A stretch of 64,000 nt of DNA from contig NZ_VDCZ01000005.1 of the NCBI RefSeq assembly GCF_006491645.1, positions 62,001 through 126,000 of the forward strand, in the 5' to 3' direction. Numbering within the stretch: position 1 is the stretch's first letter; the number at the start of each line of letters is the position of its first letter. The translations under genes were made by a program, and so were the position numbers. Positions 40,795 through 49,825 of the stretch are shown one piece after another. The notes below the pieces were generated by a model. It was not told where the DNA came from and ran no database searches. It saw nothing but the letters and a program-made list of their open reading frames with translations. This stretch comes from Flavobacterium profundi. Lineage in GTDB: Bacteria; Bacteroidota; Bacteroidia; Flavobacteriales; Flavobacteriaceae.

Positions 40795-42402
40795 CTAATC
40801 TTTTAATTTAATTGTATAGTTCTCATTCTCATTAACCTCTAACATAAATGTTTTTAATGCTAACCCTTTTTTTAATTTGTAATCAATATTACTTAATGCA
40901 AAATTTAATAAGACATTAATATTATGAAAAGATGCTTTAAAAGTAGGACTCCAACAACCTTGAGGATTAAATAAATCGCTTAAATCTTGGTTAATTTCAT
41001 TATAAATTTTAGAATTTGTTGCGTAAACATTTCCTTTGCCAATAACACAAACTAAATCATTAGCATTATTTGAAATTGACAAGCTTATCAATTGACTTTT
41101 AATAGGTAAACCATCAATGATTATATTTACATCATTACTAGCTGTACAATTGAAAATATAATTATACTTATCAAAAAAGTCCAAATAAATTTTTCTAAGT
41201 TCATCTGTATTTAATGGTATTACAGCATTATTAAATTTATTTATTTCTACAAAAGGAGAAATACTAGTTAACAAAAGTGCTAACTCATCAACTTTATAGT
41301 TTTCACCACTAAAAAAATTGTATTTAGCTCTACAAATATTACCTATCTCTTTTACATCATTATCAAACAAGTCTACATTCTTACATCCTCCTCTAACTAA
41401 TGATTCTGCCAAATTACTTCCTATTGCACCAACACCTAGTACCAAAATTTTAGATTCTGTTAAACTATTATGAAGTTTTCCACGTCCAAAGAAAATATCA
41501 TATGAACTATCAACAGTCTTTGACCAAATAACATCATTATCTATTAAATCGCCTTTATAAACCGGTAAATTATAGTAATCTACTAATATTGTCTCATAAT
41601 TAATTTTACCATCATAAATAGGATACCCTAGTAGTAATACAAAAAACTTTCCTTCAATTAAATCTTTCTTTTCTAACTTCTTCTTTGAATCATTTAGAAA
41701 CTTTAAGAAATTAGAATTAAAAACAGTTTCAAAATCAGTCCATTTATTAAATGAAAAATTTCTGTGATATACTGGTGCTTTATCTAAAATATAATAAATT
41801 CCTTTAAAAGAATTTTTAAAGGTACTGTAATAATTAGCCCATAAAAAGCTTATTTTGGAATTATCATTTTGGCTCTTTAAGCCTTGAATTAAATAATTAT
41901 TTTTTTCAGTTGAATAGCCTTTTGTGTAATAAAAAAATCCAAAATCCTCTTTATTGGGCGTAAAATCTGAATCACAAAACAAAAAAATGTTTTTTTTATT
42001 TAGTTTACTATAAAATAGATATTCAAAATGTTTATCATCTATTTCTAATTCATAATATTTATGAAACCATTCTAAAAGTGCTTTTATATCATTATCTAAT
42101 TTATATTCTAAATCAGATGAAGATAATGAATGAAAACAAACTGAGCCATCAAAATTTATATGCGCATATTGCTTTAAATCTACATTTACAAAAGAGATAG
42201 ATTCTGAATTTCCATTTTTTAAAGGGTAAATAGCTTCAACTTTTACATCAAATGTAACATTTGGTTTAGTACGTGAGATTAACTCTATTTTTCCAGCAAT
42301 AAAATCATCTTTAACCTCAAAGTCATTGATAACTGTGAGGTTAAAAACATTCTCTTTAAAAACCTTTTCAACAATACTTAACCTATTATCCATTTTATCC
42401 AA
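40795..42402 (-). CDS. E2-E1 (ThiF) fusion, Cap2-like conjugating enzyme
   Basis: The 535-residue protein is built as in Cap2. An N-terminal prokaryotic E2-like domain carries HINFDGSVCFH (His81, Cys89 as the likely transfer cysteine). A linker of about 150 residues follows, then a ThiF/E1 adenylation domain with LGVGAIGS (glycine loop 323-328), the DxD-like LFDNDVKEIGNICR and NCTASND. The E1 cysteine is in GCWSPTF (Cys483). It would adenylate the C-terminus of its substrate and pass it through Cys483 and Cys89. ATG 42402 overlaps the CD-NTase gene by 8 bases; a second ATG three codons in is possible. Confidence 0.88.
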   Translation of the reverse strand: MDKMDNRLSIVEKVFKENVFNLTVINDFEVKDDFIAGKIELISRTKPNVTFDVKVEAIYPLKNGNSESISFVNVDLKQYAHINFDGSVCFHSLSSSDLEYKLDNDIKALLEWFHKYYELEIDDKHFEYLFYSKLNKKNIFLFCDSDFTPNKEDFGFFYYTKGYSTEKNNYLIQGLKSQNDNSKISFLWANYYSTFKNSFKGIYYILDKAPVYHRNFSFNKWTDFETVFNSNFLKFLNDSKKKLEKKDLIEGKFFVLLLGYPIYDGKINYETILVDYYNLPVYKGDLIDNDVIWSKTVDSSYDIFFGRGKLHNSLTESKILVLGVGAIGSNLAESLVRGGCKNVDLFDNDVKEIGNICRAKYNFFSGENYKVDELALLLTSISPFVEINKFNNAVIPLNTDELRKIYLDFFDKYNYIFNCTASNDVNIIIDGLPIKSQLISLSISNNANDLVCVIGKGNVYATNSKIYNEINQDLSDLFNPQGCWSPTFKASFHNINVLLNFALSNIDYKLKKGLALKTFMLEVNENENYTIKLKD

Positions 42403-43336
42403 ATTGATTACTAGGCGGTATTATTACACTTGAAGAATTATTAACTCTATATAAATTCTTAGATTCGCTTTCTACTTCCTTAAATTTCTCATTTTCTTTA
42501 AAATAATTTTTTAAATTTTCCTCATTCAATTCAACATTATCAAGAATATTTTGAAAATCATTTTTTAAAGAGTTTTTTTGATAACTATCAAGAGTTTTGG
42601 CAATATCATTGCTTGAGTTACCTGGATCTTTCAAACTGAAATTTTCTCTAGTGATTTCATCTTTAATATATTCTAAGACAATTTTAAGTTTCTCCCATAG
42701 GTTACCAGAAATAATCTTATTATCAAATGCTTTAATAACAATTAACTCCATAAAAAAAGATTTGAAATCTTTATTCTTTTGACATTTCCAAATTTTCAAT
42801 AGTCGAATAATTTGTCTAGCATCTTGTTTTCCTTTAATATTTTCAATCTGAGCTTGAATATTTGTTTGTGTATAAGTACCATCATAAGTATTGATATTAA
42901 TATTTAAATAATACTCTTCTGGATAAGCATCTTTACTCAACTCTCTTCCTGGTACAACATCAATTTGAATAATGTCTCCATCTGTATCGCGATAAAATTC
43001 AACACCTATAGATACTTTTTGTTTTCTAACATATGCTAAATCATTATATTCTTCTTTTAAAAATTCAAATACATCATTAAACATTTCTTCAATTGTAGAA
43101 AAGGAATTTCTTTTGAAAGGGACAGCTAAATCTAAATCAAATTTAGAATTAATTGCTGTGTGCTTTGCATAAGAACCTGAATTAAAAGGAGCATAAATCT
43201 TTTCTTCATACTTACCTTCTAGTTTTTCTTTAATTTCTTTTCTTTTTTCTTTGAACTTATCAAATAAGTTATTGATATGTTTCATTTTGTGTGTTTCTAA
43301 AACACTTCCTAAATAATCAGCTTTGTTAAAACTCAC
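42395..43336 (-). CDS. CD-NTase, cyclic-oligonucleotide synthase of a CBASS-like operon
   Basis: The 313-residue protein has the OAS/cGAS-type nucleotidyltransferase core: GSYAKHT with Gly54-Ser55, the metal ligands Asp67 and Asp69 (KFDLDLAVPF), and the third acid Asp126 (IQIDVVPG). The helical segment RQIIRLLKIWKCQKN follows. The tail is flexible and ends PPSNQFG; a terminal Gly or Ala is what Cap2 enzymes need to conjugate the CD-NTase to targets. The start is GTG 43336; an ATG at codon 18 is an alternative. It is the first gene of the four-gene operon. By eye its base use is even more AT-rich than that of the mutase genes, which fits transfer. Confidence 0.85.
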   Translation of the reverse strand: MSFNKADYLGSVLETHKMKHINNLFDKFKEKRKEIKEKLEGKYEEKIYAPFNSGSYAKHTAINSKFDLDLAVPFKRNSFSTIEEMFNDVFEFLKEEYNDLAYVRKQKVSIGVEFYRDTDGDIIQIDVVPGRELSKDAYPEEYYLNININTYDGTYTQTNIQAQIENIKGKQDARQIIRLLKIWKCQKNKDFKSFFMELIVIKAFDNKIISGNLWEKLKIVLEYIKDEITRENFSLKDPGNSSNDIAKTLDSYQKNSLKNDFQNILDNVELNEENLKNYFKENEKFKEVESESKNLYRVNNSSSVIIPPSNQFG

Positions 43337-43342
43337 CTATCT

Positions 43343-43350
43343 CAAATTTA
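43343..43350 (-). promoter_or_regulatory. -7 box of the CBASS-like operon
   Basis: The minus strand reads TAAATTTG, a perfect TAnnTTTG, 7 bases before the GTG. This would give an almost leaderless message, or favour the downstream ATG as start. Confidence 0.4.
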
Positions 43351-43503
43351 TAGTTTCTCCCAATTTTATTATTCGGTATTGAGTGAAAAAGACCGAGAAG
43401 AAATTAGAAAAAATTTGAAGGAGAAGAAAAATATAATACTTTTGCACCTACAAACAAAAAACTACTCTATTCTTACTATCAGAGTGATTTTTTAATGAAT
43501 TAA

Positions 43504-43550
43504 TAAAAAAGAGTCCTGCGAACGCCAATTCATGGACTCTTCATTTTTTT
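43504..43550 (+). terminator. Terminator with long loop
   Basis: AAGAGTCC, a 17-base loop, GGACTCTT and a T-tract. No intact gene precedes it, which fits a lost upstream gene. Confidence 0.55.
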
Positions 43551-43811
43551 CATAAACTGTGCCATAAAAAAGTATAAAAACATTATTCTTCAACAAAAAC
43601 TAAATTATTTTAAAATATTGTCATTAAACGTCTTTTTTTACTTTTAATCCTTTAATAAAAAAATAAAAACACTGACAAAAAGACATTTATATCATAAAAA
43701 GATATTTTTATATAAAATTTTAATGTTTTTTTGACATATAACAACCTGTCAGCGATAAAAATTATTTACTTATTTTTTTTAATCAACCCCTACAACACCT
43801 CAACAACATAC

Positions 43812-43848
43812 AATAGCTTAGCTCTAAAAGGCTAAGCTATTTGTTTTT
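43812..43848 (+). terminator. Terminator upstream of the T9SS type B gene
   Basis: AATAGCTTAGC, TCTAAAAG loop, GCTAAGCTATT, then TTGTTTTT. Confidence 0.65.
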
Positions 43849-43976
43849 ATACCTTTTTCGCTGTACTATTTTTAAAATCAATATCAAAAATACAGGTTAA
43901 AGAAAACTGGTCTGTATAGTTTTTATAACTTACTTTTTATAGTATTCTAAATAGGAAGATACTATATTTAGTAATT

Positions 43977-46406
43977 ATGAAAAATAGTAATTCCTTTTTG
44001 GCAATACCGAAAAAATACTGCCTTTTAATTTTATTCTTAGCAAACTATACATTCACTTTCGGTCAGCTCGGTTTCTGTAATGGAAGTAGTGGCGCACCTA
44101 TTTTTTTTGAAAACTTTGGGAGTGGCAGTACGTATGGTCCGCAATTGCCTGCAGGAGTTACGAATTACACCTATGTAGCCAGTGGCTTTCCTCAAGATGG
44201 ACAATATACGCTTTACAACAGAACGAATCTTATTCCAAATAACTGGTTGTATTCGTTAGATCACACTCCTGACACAGAACCTAATGGCCTGAATGGAAAA
44301 TGTCTCATCGTTAATGCTAGTAATACACCTGGTCAATTCTATAGAAGAGTGGTTACGGGCTTGTGCAGCAATACGACTTTTGAATTCACCGCTTGGTTAC
44401 TAAATATTTATAATTCGGCTTCTGGTGGCTGTCCAGGAACTGGTATTCCTATTAACGTGACTTTCGAAATTTGGAACGCAACTGAAACGGTATTGCTACA
44501 ATCGGGAAGTACTGGAAATATTGCTGGGACCTCATCACCCAATTGGAATCAATACGGACTAGTTTTTACTATGCCAACTGGGCAATCTGCTGTTGTTCTA
44601 AAAATGAAGAACAATGGAGCAGGAGGTTGTGGTAATGATTTGGCGATTGATGACATTATGTTTCGTTCATGTGGGGATTATTCTTCTATTACGAATACCA
44701 CTGCTTCAGGAAATTCGATTACTATTTGTCCGAATGAAATACTTACCAATACCAATTTACAAGTTACTACTTCTGGTACTTCTACTTATTTTTATCAATG
44801 GCAACAAAGTACAGACAATATTAATTTTTCTGATATTTTGGGAGAAACCAATACTACTTTTGCCCTACCAACACCATCCGTAACCACTTATTACCGAGTA
44901 AAAGTTGCACAAGATATTTCACATATTAACAATAATTTTTGCTCTACTTTATCTGATATTTATACGGTTTTTGTAAGCACATTACCCGATGCTCCTGTTA
45001 GCAATGGAAATGGAACTGCTTGCAACAATTCAACTACTACTCTATCGGTTAGTGTGAACACTAATGAAACGGTAAATTGGTACGATGCTGCTATTGGTGG
45101 CAGTCATTTGTTATCAAATAGCACCTCTTTTACACCAACAAACATTGGTACCTATTATGCGGAAGCCATTAATACAAATGGTTGTCCTAGTGCTACAAGA
45201 ACCGCTGTCACTTTAGAACCCATGCCTACAGTAACAACTAACGGAACAACAACTATATGCTCTGGTGAAGCAACCGCTATTACTTTAACATCTTCAAATC
45301 CAAGTGCAACTTTTAGTTGGACCGTCTTACAAACGAATTGTACTGGAGCTTCTGATGGAACTGGAAATACTATTTTACAAACGCTTACCACTTCTGGAAA
45401 TACAGTTGGAACAGCTAATTATACCATAACTCCTTCTATTAATGGTTGTGAAGGCACAACAGAAACTATTATCGTAACTGTAAATCCTATTGAAAATATA
45501 GTTTTACACTTTCCCAATATACCTTTATTATATTGTGAAAATGCAGCCGCACCCGTTTTACCTACCGCATCTTCAAACAATACACCTATTACAGGAACTT
45601 GGAATCCCACAGTAATTAACACAGCCGTTTTAGGAACTACAACCTATACTTTTACTCCAGAACCACAAAGTTCTTGTATACAAATTGACCCTTACGAAAT
45701 CACAATTAAGGTGGCTAATGATTTTATGCCCGATTTTGAAGATACTATTCGTTTTTGTTCAGGAACAACACCACCGCTTTTATCAACTACAGCACCTAAT
45801 GGAATTACAGGAACTTGGAACCCATCGATAATAGATAACAGTATTTCTAACTCGTATACTTTCACGCCCGATGCGGGCCAATGTGCGCAAACACAAACTA
45901 TACAAGTAGTGGTCATTGAAGCTACTTTAACTGATTTAGAACATACAACTACAGCTGCTTTTTCAGAAAACCAAATTATCACCGTGATTGCAAATGAAGC
46001 AGGAAATTATTTATACCAATTAGATGACGGCCCTTTACAAGAAAGCAATGTTTTTGAACAAGTATCAATGGGAAGTCATACCATTACGGTTATAGATACA
46101 GCAGGTTGTTCGGAAGAGTTAACCAAAGAGGTTTTCATCGTTAATTATCCTTATTTCTTCACACCGAATGGAGATGGAATTAATGATACTTGGTCCATTC
46201 GTTTTGAAAATGCGTTTCCTAATGCTCTTATTTCAATTTTTGATCGTTATGGTAAATTAATCAAACAAATTACTAATAATTCTAACGGTTGGGATGGGAC
46301 TTTTAACAATCAAGACTTACCAGCAAATGATTATTGGTTTACCATAGAGTTTACAGAAAATAATAGGCCACACATGTATAAATCTCATTTTAGTTTGATT
46401 CGCTAA
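43977..46406 (+). CDS. T9SS type B (CHU) sorted surface protein, adhesin-like (809 aa)
   Basis: The signal peptide (to about residue 29, TFTFGQ) is followed by a lectin-like beta domain (about 30-240) with FWAxLLNIY-like and NNGAGGCGNDLAIDDIMFR segments. Several Ig-like or PKD-like repeats come next (SVTTYYRVKVAQ, NIGTYYAEAINTNGCPSATR). The C-terminus YFFTPNGDGINDTWSI, FDRYGKLIKQI, WDGTFNNQDLPANDYWFTIE is a gliding-motility-associated type B sorting domain. It should be exported by the T9SS and stay on the cell surface. It is monocistronic, with terminators on both sides. The ligand is unknown. Confidence 0.9.
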   Translation: MKNSNSFLAIPKKYCLLILFLANYTFTFGQLGFCNGSSGAPIFFENFGSGSTYGPQLPAGVTNYTYVASGFPQDGQYTLYNRTNLIPNNWLYSLDHTPDTEPNGLNGKCLIVNASNTPGQFYRRVVTGLCSNTTFEFTAWLLNIYNSASGGCPGTGIPINVTFEIWNATETVLLQSGSTGNIAGTSSPNWNQYGLVFTMPTGQSAVVLKMKNNGAGGCGNDLAIDDIMFRSCGDYSSITNTTASGNSITICPNEILTNTNLQVTTSGTSTYFYQWQQSTDNINFSDILGETNTTFALPTPSVTTYYRVKVAQDISHINNNFCSTLSDIYTVFVSTLPDAPVSNGNGTACNNSTTTLSVSVNTNETVNWYDAAIGGSHLLSNSTSFTPTNIGTYYAEAINTNGCPSATRTAVTLEPMPTVTTNGTTTICSGEATAITLTSSNPSATFSWTVLQTNCTGASDGTGNTILQTLTTSGNTVGTANYTITPSINGCEGTTETIIVTVNPIENIVLHFPNIPLLYCENAAAPVLPTASSNNTPITGTWNPTVINTAVLGTTTYTFTPEPQSSCIQIDPYEITIKVANDFMPDFEDTIRFCSGTTPPLLSTTAPNGITGTWNPSIIDNSISNSYTFTPDAGQCAQTQTIQVVVIEATLTDLEHTTTAAFSENQIITVIANEAGNYLYQLDDGPLQESNVFEQVSMGSHTITVIDTAGCSEELTKEVFIVNYPYFFTPNGDGINDTWSIRFENAFPNALISIFDRYGKLIKQITNNSNGWDGTFNNQDLPANDYWFTIEFTENNRPHMYKSHFSLIR

Positions 46407-46414
46407 ATAAAAAT

Positions 46415-46445
46415 AAAAAAGGAGATTAAAAAATCTCCTTTTTCT
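46415..46445. terminator. Bidirectional terminator
   Basis: AAAAAAGGAGATT, AAAA, AATCTCCTTTTT; a perfect stem between converging genes. Confidence 0.85.
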
Positions 46446-46466
46446 TGCTAAAAACACAACATCTAT

Positions 46467-48650
46467 TTATTGACCCACAATAATTTTTCTAGAAATTACT
46501 GCATCATTGGCTCTGAGTTGTAATAGATAAATTCCCGTTGGTAACCCCGAAACATTATATTCTAAATTATATAATCCTTCAGTTACCGTATCATTTAATA
46601 ATTCCCCAACCAAAATTCCTTTTTCGTTATATAAAGAAGCTGTTACTTGACTTGGTTTTGCAATTGCAAAATGAAGATTCGTTAAACCTTTACTTGGATT
46701 TGGGTAATTCCCAATAACAACTACTGCGTTTTCATCTATAGTTTCAGTAGTTGCGTTAGTTCTTGCTAAAGGTGCTGGAACAGGTACATTAGTTGTGGCT
46801 AAAGTAGAAGCTGTATTGGCACTTTTTAAGAATTTCTCTCCATCTCTAACATAATAACTGTGCGAATAAAATTGACCTGGATTTATGGTTTGAATAGTAT
46901 TCACATAATTCCAATCTGCTTGTACACGGTCATTTCTTACATCTAAAATAAAATATCCGTGATTGCTTAAATCAGCTTTCTTAATATGCGGATTAAAAGC
47001 AGCCACCAACCAGTTTAAGAACGAACTTGTAAATCCTGCAAACTCATCTAAATTTGAAGAAGTAATACTTGGCGCTACAAATTCAACTCCCATTGAACCT
47101 GTTTTAAACAAGGTATTATAGGTCAACAAACTTTTTGGTAAATCGGCTACAAAAGTCATGTGAATATCACCTGTAATTACAACAATATTATTGATTTTTT
47201 TGTCTTTAATATAGGTATACAAACGCTCTCTTTCTTCTTGATAGCCGTTCCATGTATCTTTTAATTCTAAAGGAATAACCGGCATCATTAAAACTTGATT
47301 TCCTACTACTTTCCATTTCGCTTTGGAGTTCGATAATTGTTGGGTAAACCAATTGAACTGCGTTTCACCTAACAACGTCTTATTCCCTTTATTCTCTTGT
47401 AAATTAACCTTTTGCAATTTAGAATATACTTCCGCTCTTAATTCGTTCCATTCTTTTTGAGAAACATTTTTTTCTAATTTTTGAGCATCCCAATCAGAAG
47501 CTTCCATGTACACTAATAATTTAGCATATAAAGCATCAAATTCTTCTTGAGAAATAGCTCCTTTTCCTTCTTTCATTTTAAAAGAACCTTCTAAAAAGGA
47601 TTTCAAAAGAAATTTATTCGCCTCATCTTGAGAAAAACGAGATAAATCGGTATTTTGAATTTTGAAAAGGAAAGAATCGTCTTGTTTGTCTCTACCTTCA
47701 ATACGGGTATCTAATAGAATTAAATCCATTAAATTACCATATTGTATTCTTCTGTAAATTTGATTTGGGTTTTGAACATTATCACGTATTGGCATCCATT
47801 CAAAATAAGCTTTCCAAGCGTTATTTTTTCTAGTATTCCAATCTCCTTCCGTAGCAGGTTGGTGATTTTCTGCACCGTTTACATACGCATCATTTGCAAA
47901 TTCGTGATCATCCCAAATTAAGATAAAAGGATGTTGCTGATGTGCTCTACGTAAAGAAGGATCCAATTTATAAAACGAATGACGCACTCGGTAATCATCT
48001 AGCGTGATGATTTCGTTAGTAGGTTCATGACCACGACCCACAGCAGAAGAATAACCAAAGCCTCCTTCCTCGTATTCATAAATATAATCTCCTAAATGAA
48101 TGACCGCATCAATATCATTTCTTTCAGCTAAACGGTCATATACATTAAAAAACCCATTTTGGTAATTCGAACAAGAAGCTACAGCAAAACGAAGTTGCGA
48201 TACTGAAGTTGTAGGAACAGTTCTGGTTCTCCCTGTTATAGATTGTTTTCCAAGAGCCGTAAAACTGTAATAATAAGTAGTTCCAGGATTTAAACCCGTT
48301 ACATCTACTTTTACCGTGTAATCTCTAAAATCTCCCGTTTGAAAATTTCCTTGTTGCACTACATGCTGAAGTTGTGGATCGGTCGCCATTTTCCAACTCA
48401 CAGTTACCTCTTCGTCGTTGTAAGGCGTAACACGTGTCCAGATGATGATACTATTGCTTGTTGGGTCACCAGAAGCCACCCCGTGATAAAATGGAAAAAG
48501 AGAAGCATCCATAGTACCTTGTACCTTAGTTGTCTTCTCTTGTTCTCCATAAGAATGAGAAATTTTAGTCAATCTCGCATTCATTTGTTTTTGAGCTGTT
48601 CCTAAAAAGGCACAGCAAAGCATTGCAAATAAAAAATAAATTTTTTTCAT
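46467..48650 (-). CDS. phoD: PhoD-type alkaline phosphatase/phosphodiesterase with T9SS type A domain (727 aa)
   Basis: I start it at ATG 48650 for the signal peptide MKKIYFLFAMLCCAFLGTAQ; the frame continues upstream to 48746 without sense. The PhoD N-domain (HGVASGDPTSNSIIIWTRVT, PGTTYYYSF) is followed by the metallophosphatase domain (VASCSNYQNGFFN, HLGDYIYEYEEGGFG, LIWDDHEFANDAY, VVITGDIHMTFVADL). These residues bind Ca and Fe in PhoD. A helical insert lies at about 350-440. The end (GNYPNPSKGLTNLHFAI, LYNEKG, LPTGIYLLQL) is a type A sorting domain. The enzyme releases phosphate from phosphodiesters at the cell surface. A GDPD gene upstream fits phosphate scavenging. Confidence 0.92.
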   Translation of the reverse strand: MKKIYFLFAMLCCAFLGTAQKQMNARLTKISHSYGEQEKTTKVQGTMDASLFPFYHGVASGDPTSNSIIIWTRVTPYNDEEVTVSWKMATDPQLQHVVQQGNFQTGDFRDYTVKVDVTGLNPGTTYYYSFTALGKQSITGRTRTVPTTSVSQLRFAVASCSNYQNGFFNVYDRLAERNDIDAVIHLGDYIYEYEEGGFGYSSAVGRGHEPTNEIITLDDYRVRHSFYKLDPSLRRAHQQHPFILIWDDHEFANDAYVNGAENHQPATEGDWNTRKNNAWKAYFEWMPIRDNVQNPNQIYRRIQYGNLMDLILLDTRIEGRDKQDDSFLFKIQNTDLSRFSQDEANKFLLKSFLEGSFKMKEGKGAISQEEFDALYAKLLVYMEASDWDAQKLEKNVSQKEWNELRAEVYSKLQKVNLQENKGNKTLLGETQFNWFTQQLSNSKAKWKVVGNQVLMMPVIPLELKDTWNGYQEERERLYTYIKDKKINNIVVITGDIHMTFVADLPKSLLTYNTLFKTGSMGVEFVAPSITSSNLDEFAGFTSSFLNWLVAAFNPHIKKADLSNHGYFILDVRNDRVQADWNYVNTIQTINPGQFYSHSYYVRDGEKFLKSANTASTLATTNVPVPAPLARTNATTETIDENAVVVIGNYPNPSKGLTNLHFAIAKPSQVTASLYNEKGILVGELLNDTVTEGLYNLEYNVSGLPTGIYLLQLRANDAVISRKIIVGQ

Positions 48651-48779
48651 GATTAGAATGTTTGTTGTTTGTGGAGCCAAACTAATCATGAAAAAAAAGA
48701 TTTGAGTCTCGGTTACATTAAGAAAAATTAAACAGTTTGTAACCAAAAATCACGAGATGTTAAAAAAACATCAAGTATA

Positions 48780-49685
48780 TTATTCCCCTTTTATCGTTAG
48801 GTTATTTTCTTTAATATAAAGCGCCATTTGTTGGGCTACAGCAGCAGGTCTATCCGAAGAAATAATCATGACACCTGCTTTTACAATGTCTAAATAAATG
48901 GCATCTCCATTTGCGATGGCACTTTTGTCGATATTCCCCATGGTTCCAGATATACAAGCAATTCCTTTCTCTTTCATGTAGTGCATGGTTTCAGGTTTTG
49001 GAAAAGTAGTCCCTACAAAAGCAATCATGTTTTCAGCTTTAACTCCTAAATTTTCCATACGCTCTACATCTTCTTTACCTCTAGCTGAAACCGAAAGCAT
49101 CATATCTGGAGCCAAAGCAGCCACTTCTGCAGCTTGAGTAGCATTATATGTAATAATGATGGAATAATTTTCTGCTTTATTACGCTTTACGGCATCAACT
49201 ATCATTTTAAAAGGCACACCTCTTTTTACATCTAAGGTATACACTACCTTATTTTTTCCCCATTGCAACACCTCGTCTAAGGTTTCAATTTTATACGGAG
49301 TAACCTTACCTTCGGTATCTTTTAAAGATAATTGTTGCAATTCTTTGTAGGTATATGCATTGATATTTCCTGTTCCAGTAGTAGTTCTATCTAAGGTATT
49401 ATCGTGCATCATGACTAAAACTGAGTCTTTGGTTAATGCAATGTCTGTTTCAATTACGGCAGGATTATACGAAATTGTATGCGCAAATGTAGCCGTGCAA
49501 TTTTCTGGAAACCCAACTGTTGGTCCACCACGATGAGCACTTACTACAGGATAAAAATTACTTGAAGCTCTAAAAAATGATTTAAAATCGGTATTGTTTT
49601 TAAAAGCTAAAGTATGTTCTTTTTGTTGCGCAGTTCCTAAATAAAAACTGCAACATACAGCTACGTATAAAATGATATTTTTCAA
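48780..49685 (-). CDS. Exported glycerophosphodiester phosphodiesterase
   Basis: The 301-residue protein has a signal peptide (to about residue 19, LGTAQ). The GDPD barrel has the catalytic HRGGPTVGFPENCTATF (HRG...PEN), ETDIALTKDSVLVMMHD (ExD and HD) and LDRTTTGTG. It hydrolyses glycerophosphodiesters to glycerol-3-phosphate and an alcohol. It lies 129 bases upstream of the PhoD gene on the same strand, and the two together would scavenge phosphate from phospholipid debris. Confidence 0.93.
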   Translation of the reverse strand: MKNIILYVAVCCSFYLGTAQQKEHTLAFKNNTDFKSFFRASSNFYPVVSAHRGGPTVGFPENCTATFAHTISYNPAVIETDIALTKDSVLVMMHDNTLDRTTTGTGNINAYTYKELQQLSLKDTEGKVTPYKIETLDEVLQWGKNKVVYTLDVKRGVPFKMIVDAVKRNKAENYSIIITYNATQAAEVAALAPDMMLSVSARGKEDVERMENLGVKAENMIAFVGTTFPKPETMHYMKEKGIACISGTMGNIDKSAIANGDAIYLDIVKAGVMIISSDRPAAVAQQMALYIKENNLTIKGE

Positions 49686-49799
49686 AACACTATTTTTTTA
49701 AATTTGAAGCACAAAAGTACGTATTCTAAGATTTGCTATAGCTATAGAAATGTTAATTAATTGGAATCCATTTTCACACTTATTTTTACTAAAAACTCC

Positions 49800-49807
49800 T
49801 ACTTTTG
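49800..49807 (+). promoter_or_regulatory. -7 box of the aminotransferase gene
   Basis: TACTTTTG fits TAnnTTTG, 18 bases before the ATG at 49826. Confidence 0.4.
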
Positions 49808-49825
49808 TAAGAACAATCAATTTTC

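Larger units (their letters stand above)
43337..43976. other. AT-rich non-coding stretch between the CBASS-like operon and the T9SS gene
   Basis: No intact gene is visible. On the plus strand 43382-43498 reads as SEKDREEIRKNLKEKKN and on to a stop, which looks like the tail of a lost gene but is short. Two terminators and a promoter box are listed separately. Confidence 0.5.

Noticed and set aside
43504..43550. Riboswitch or attenuator for the T9SS type B gene
   Set aside because: It is more than 400 bases from the gene, a second terminator intervenes, and the stem-loop is a simple hairpin with a T-tract.
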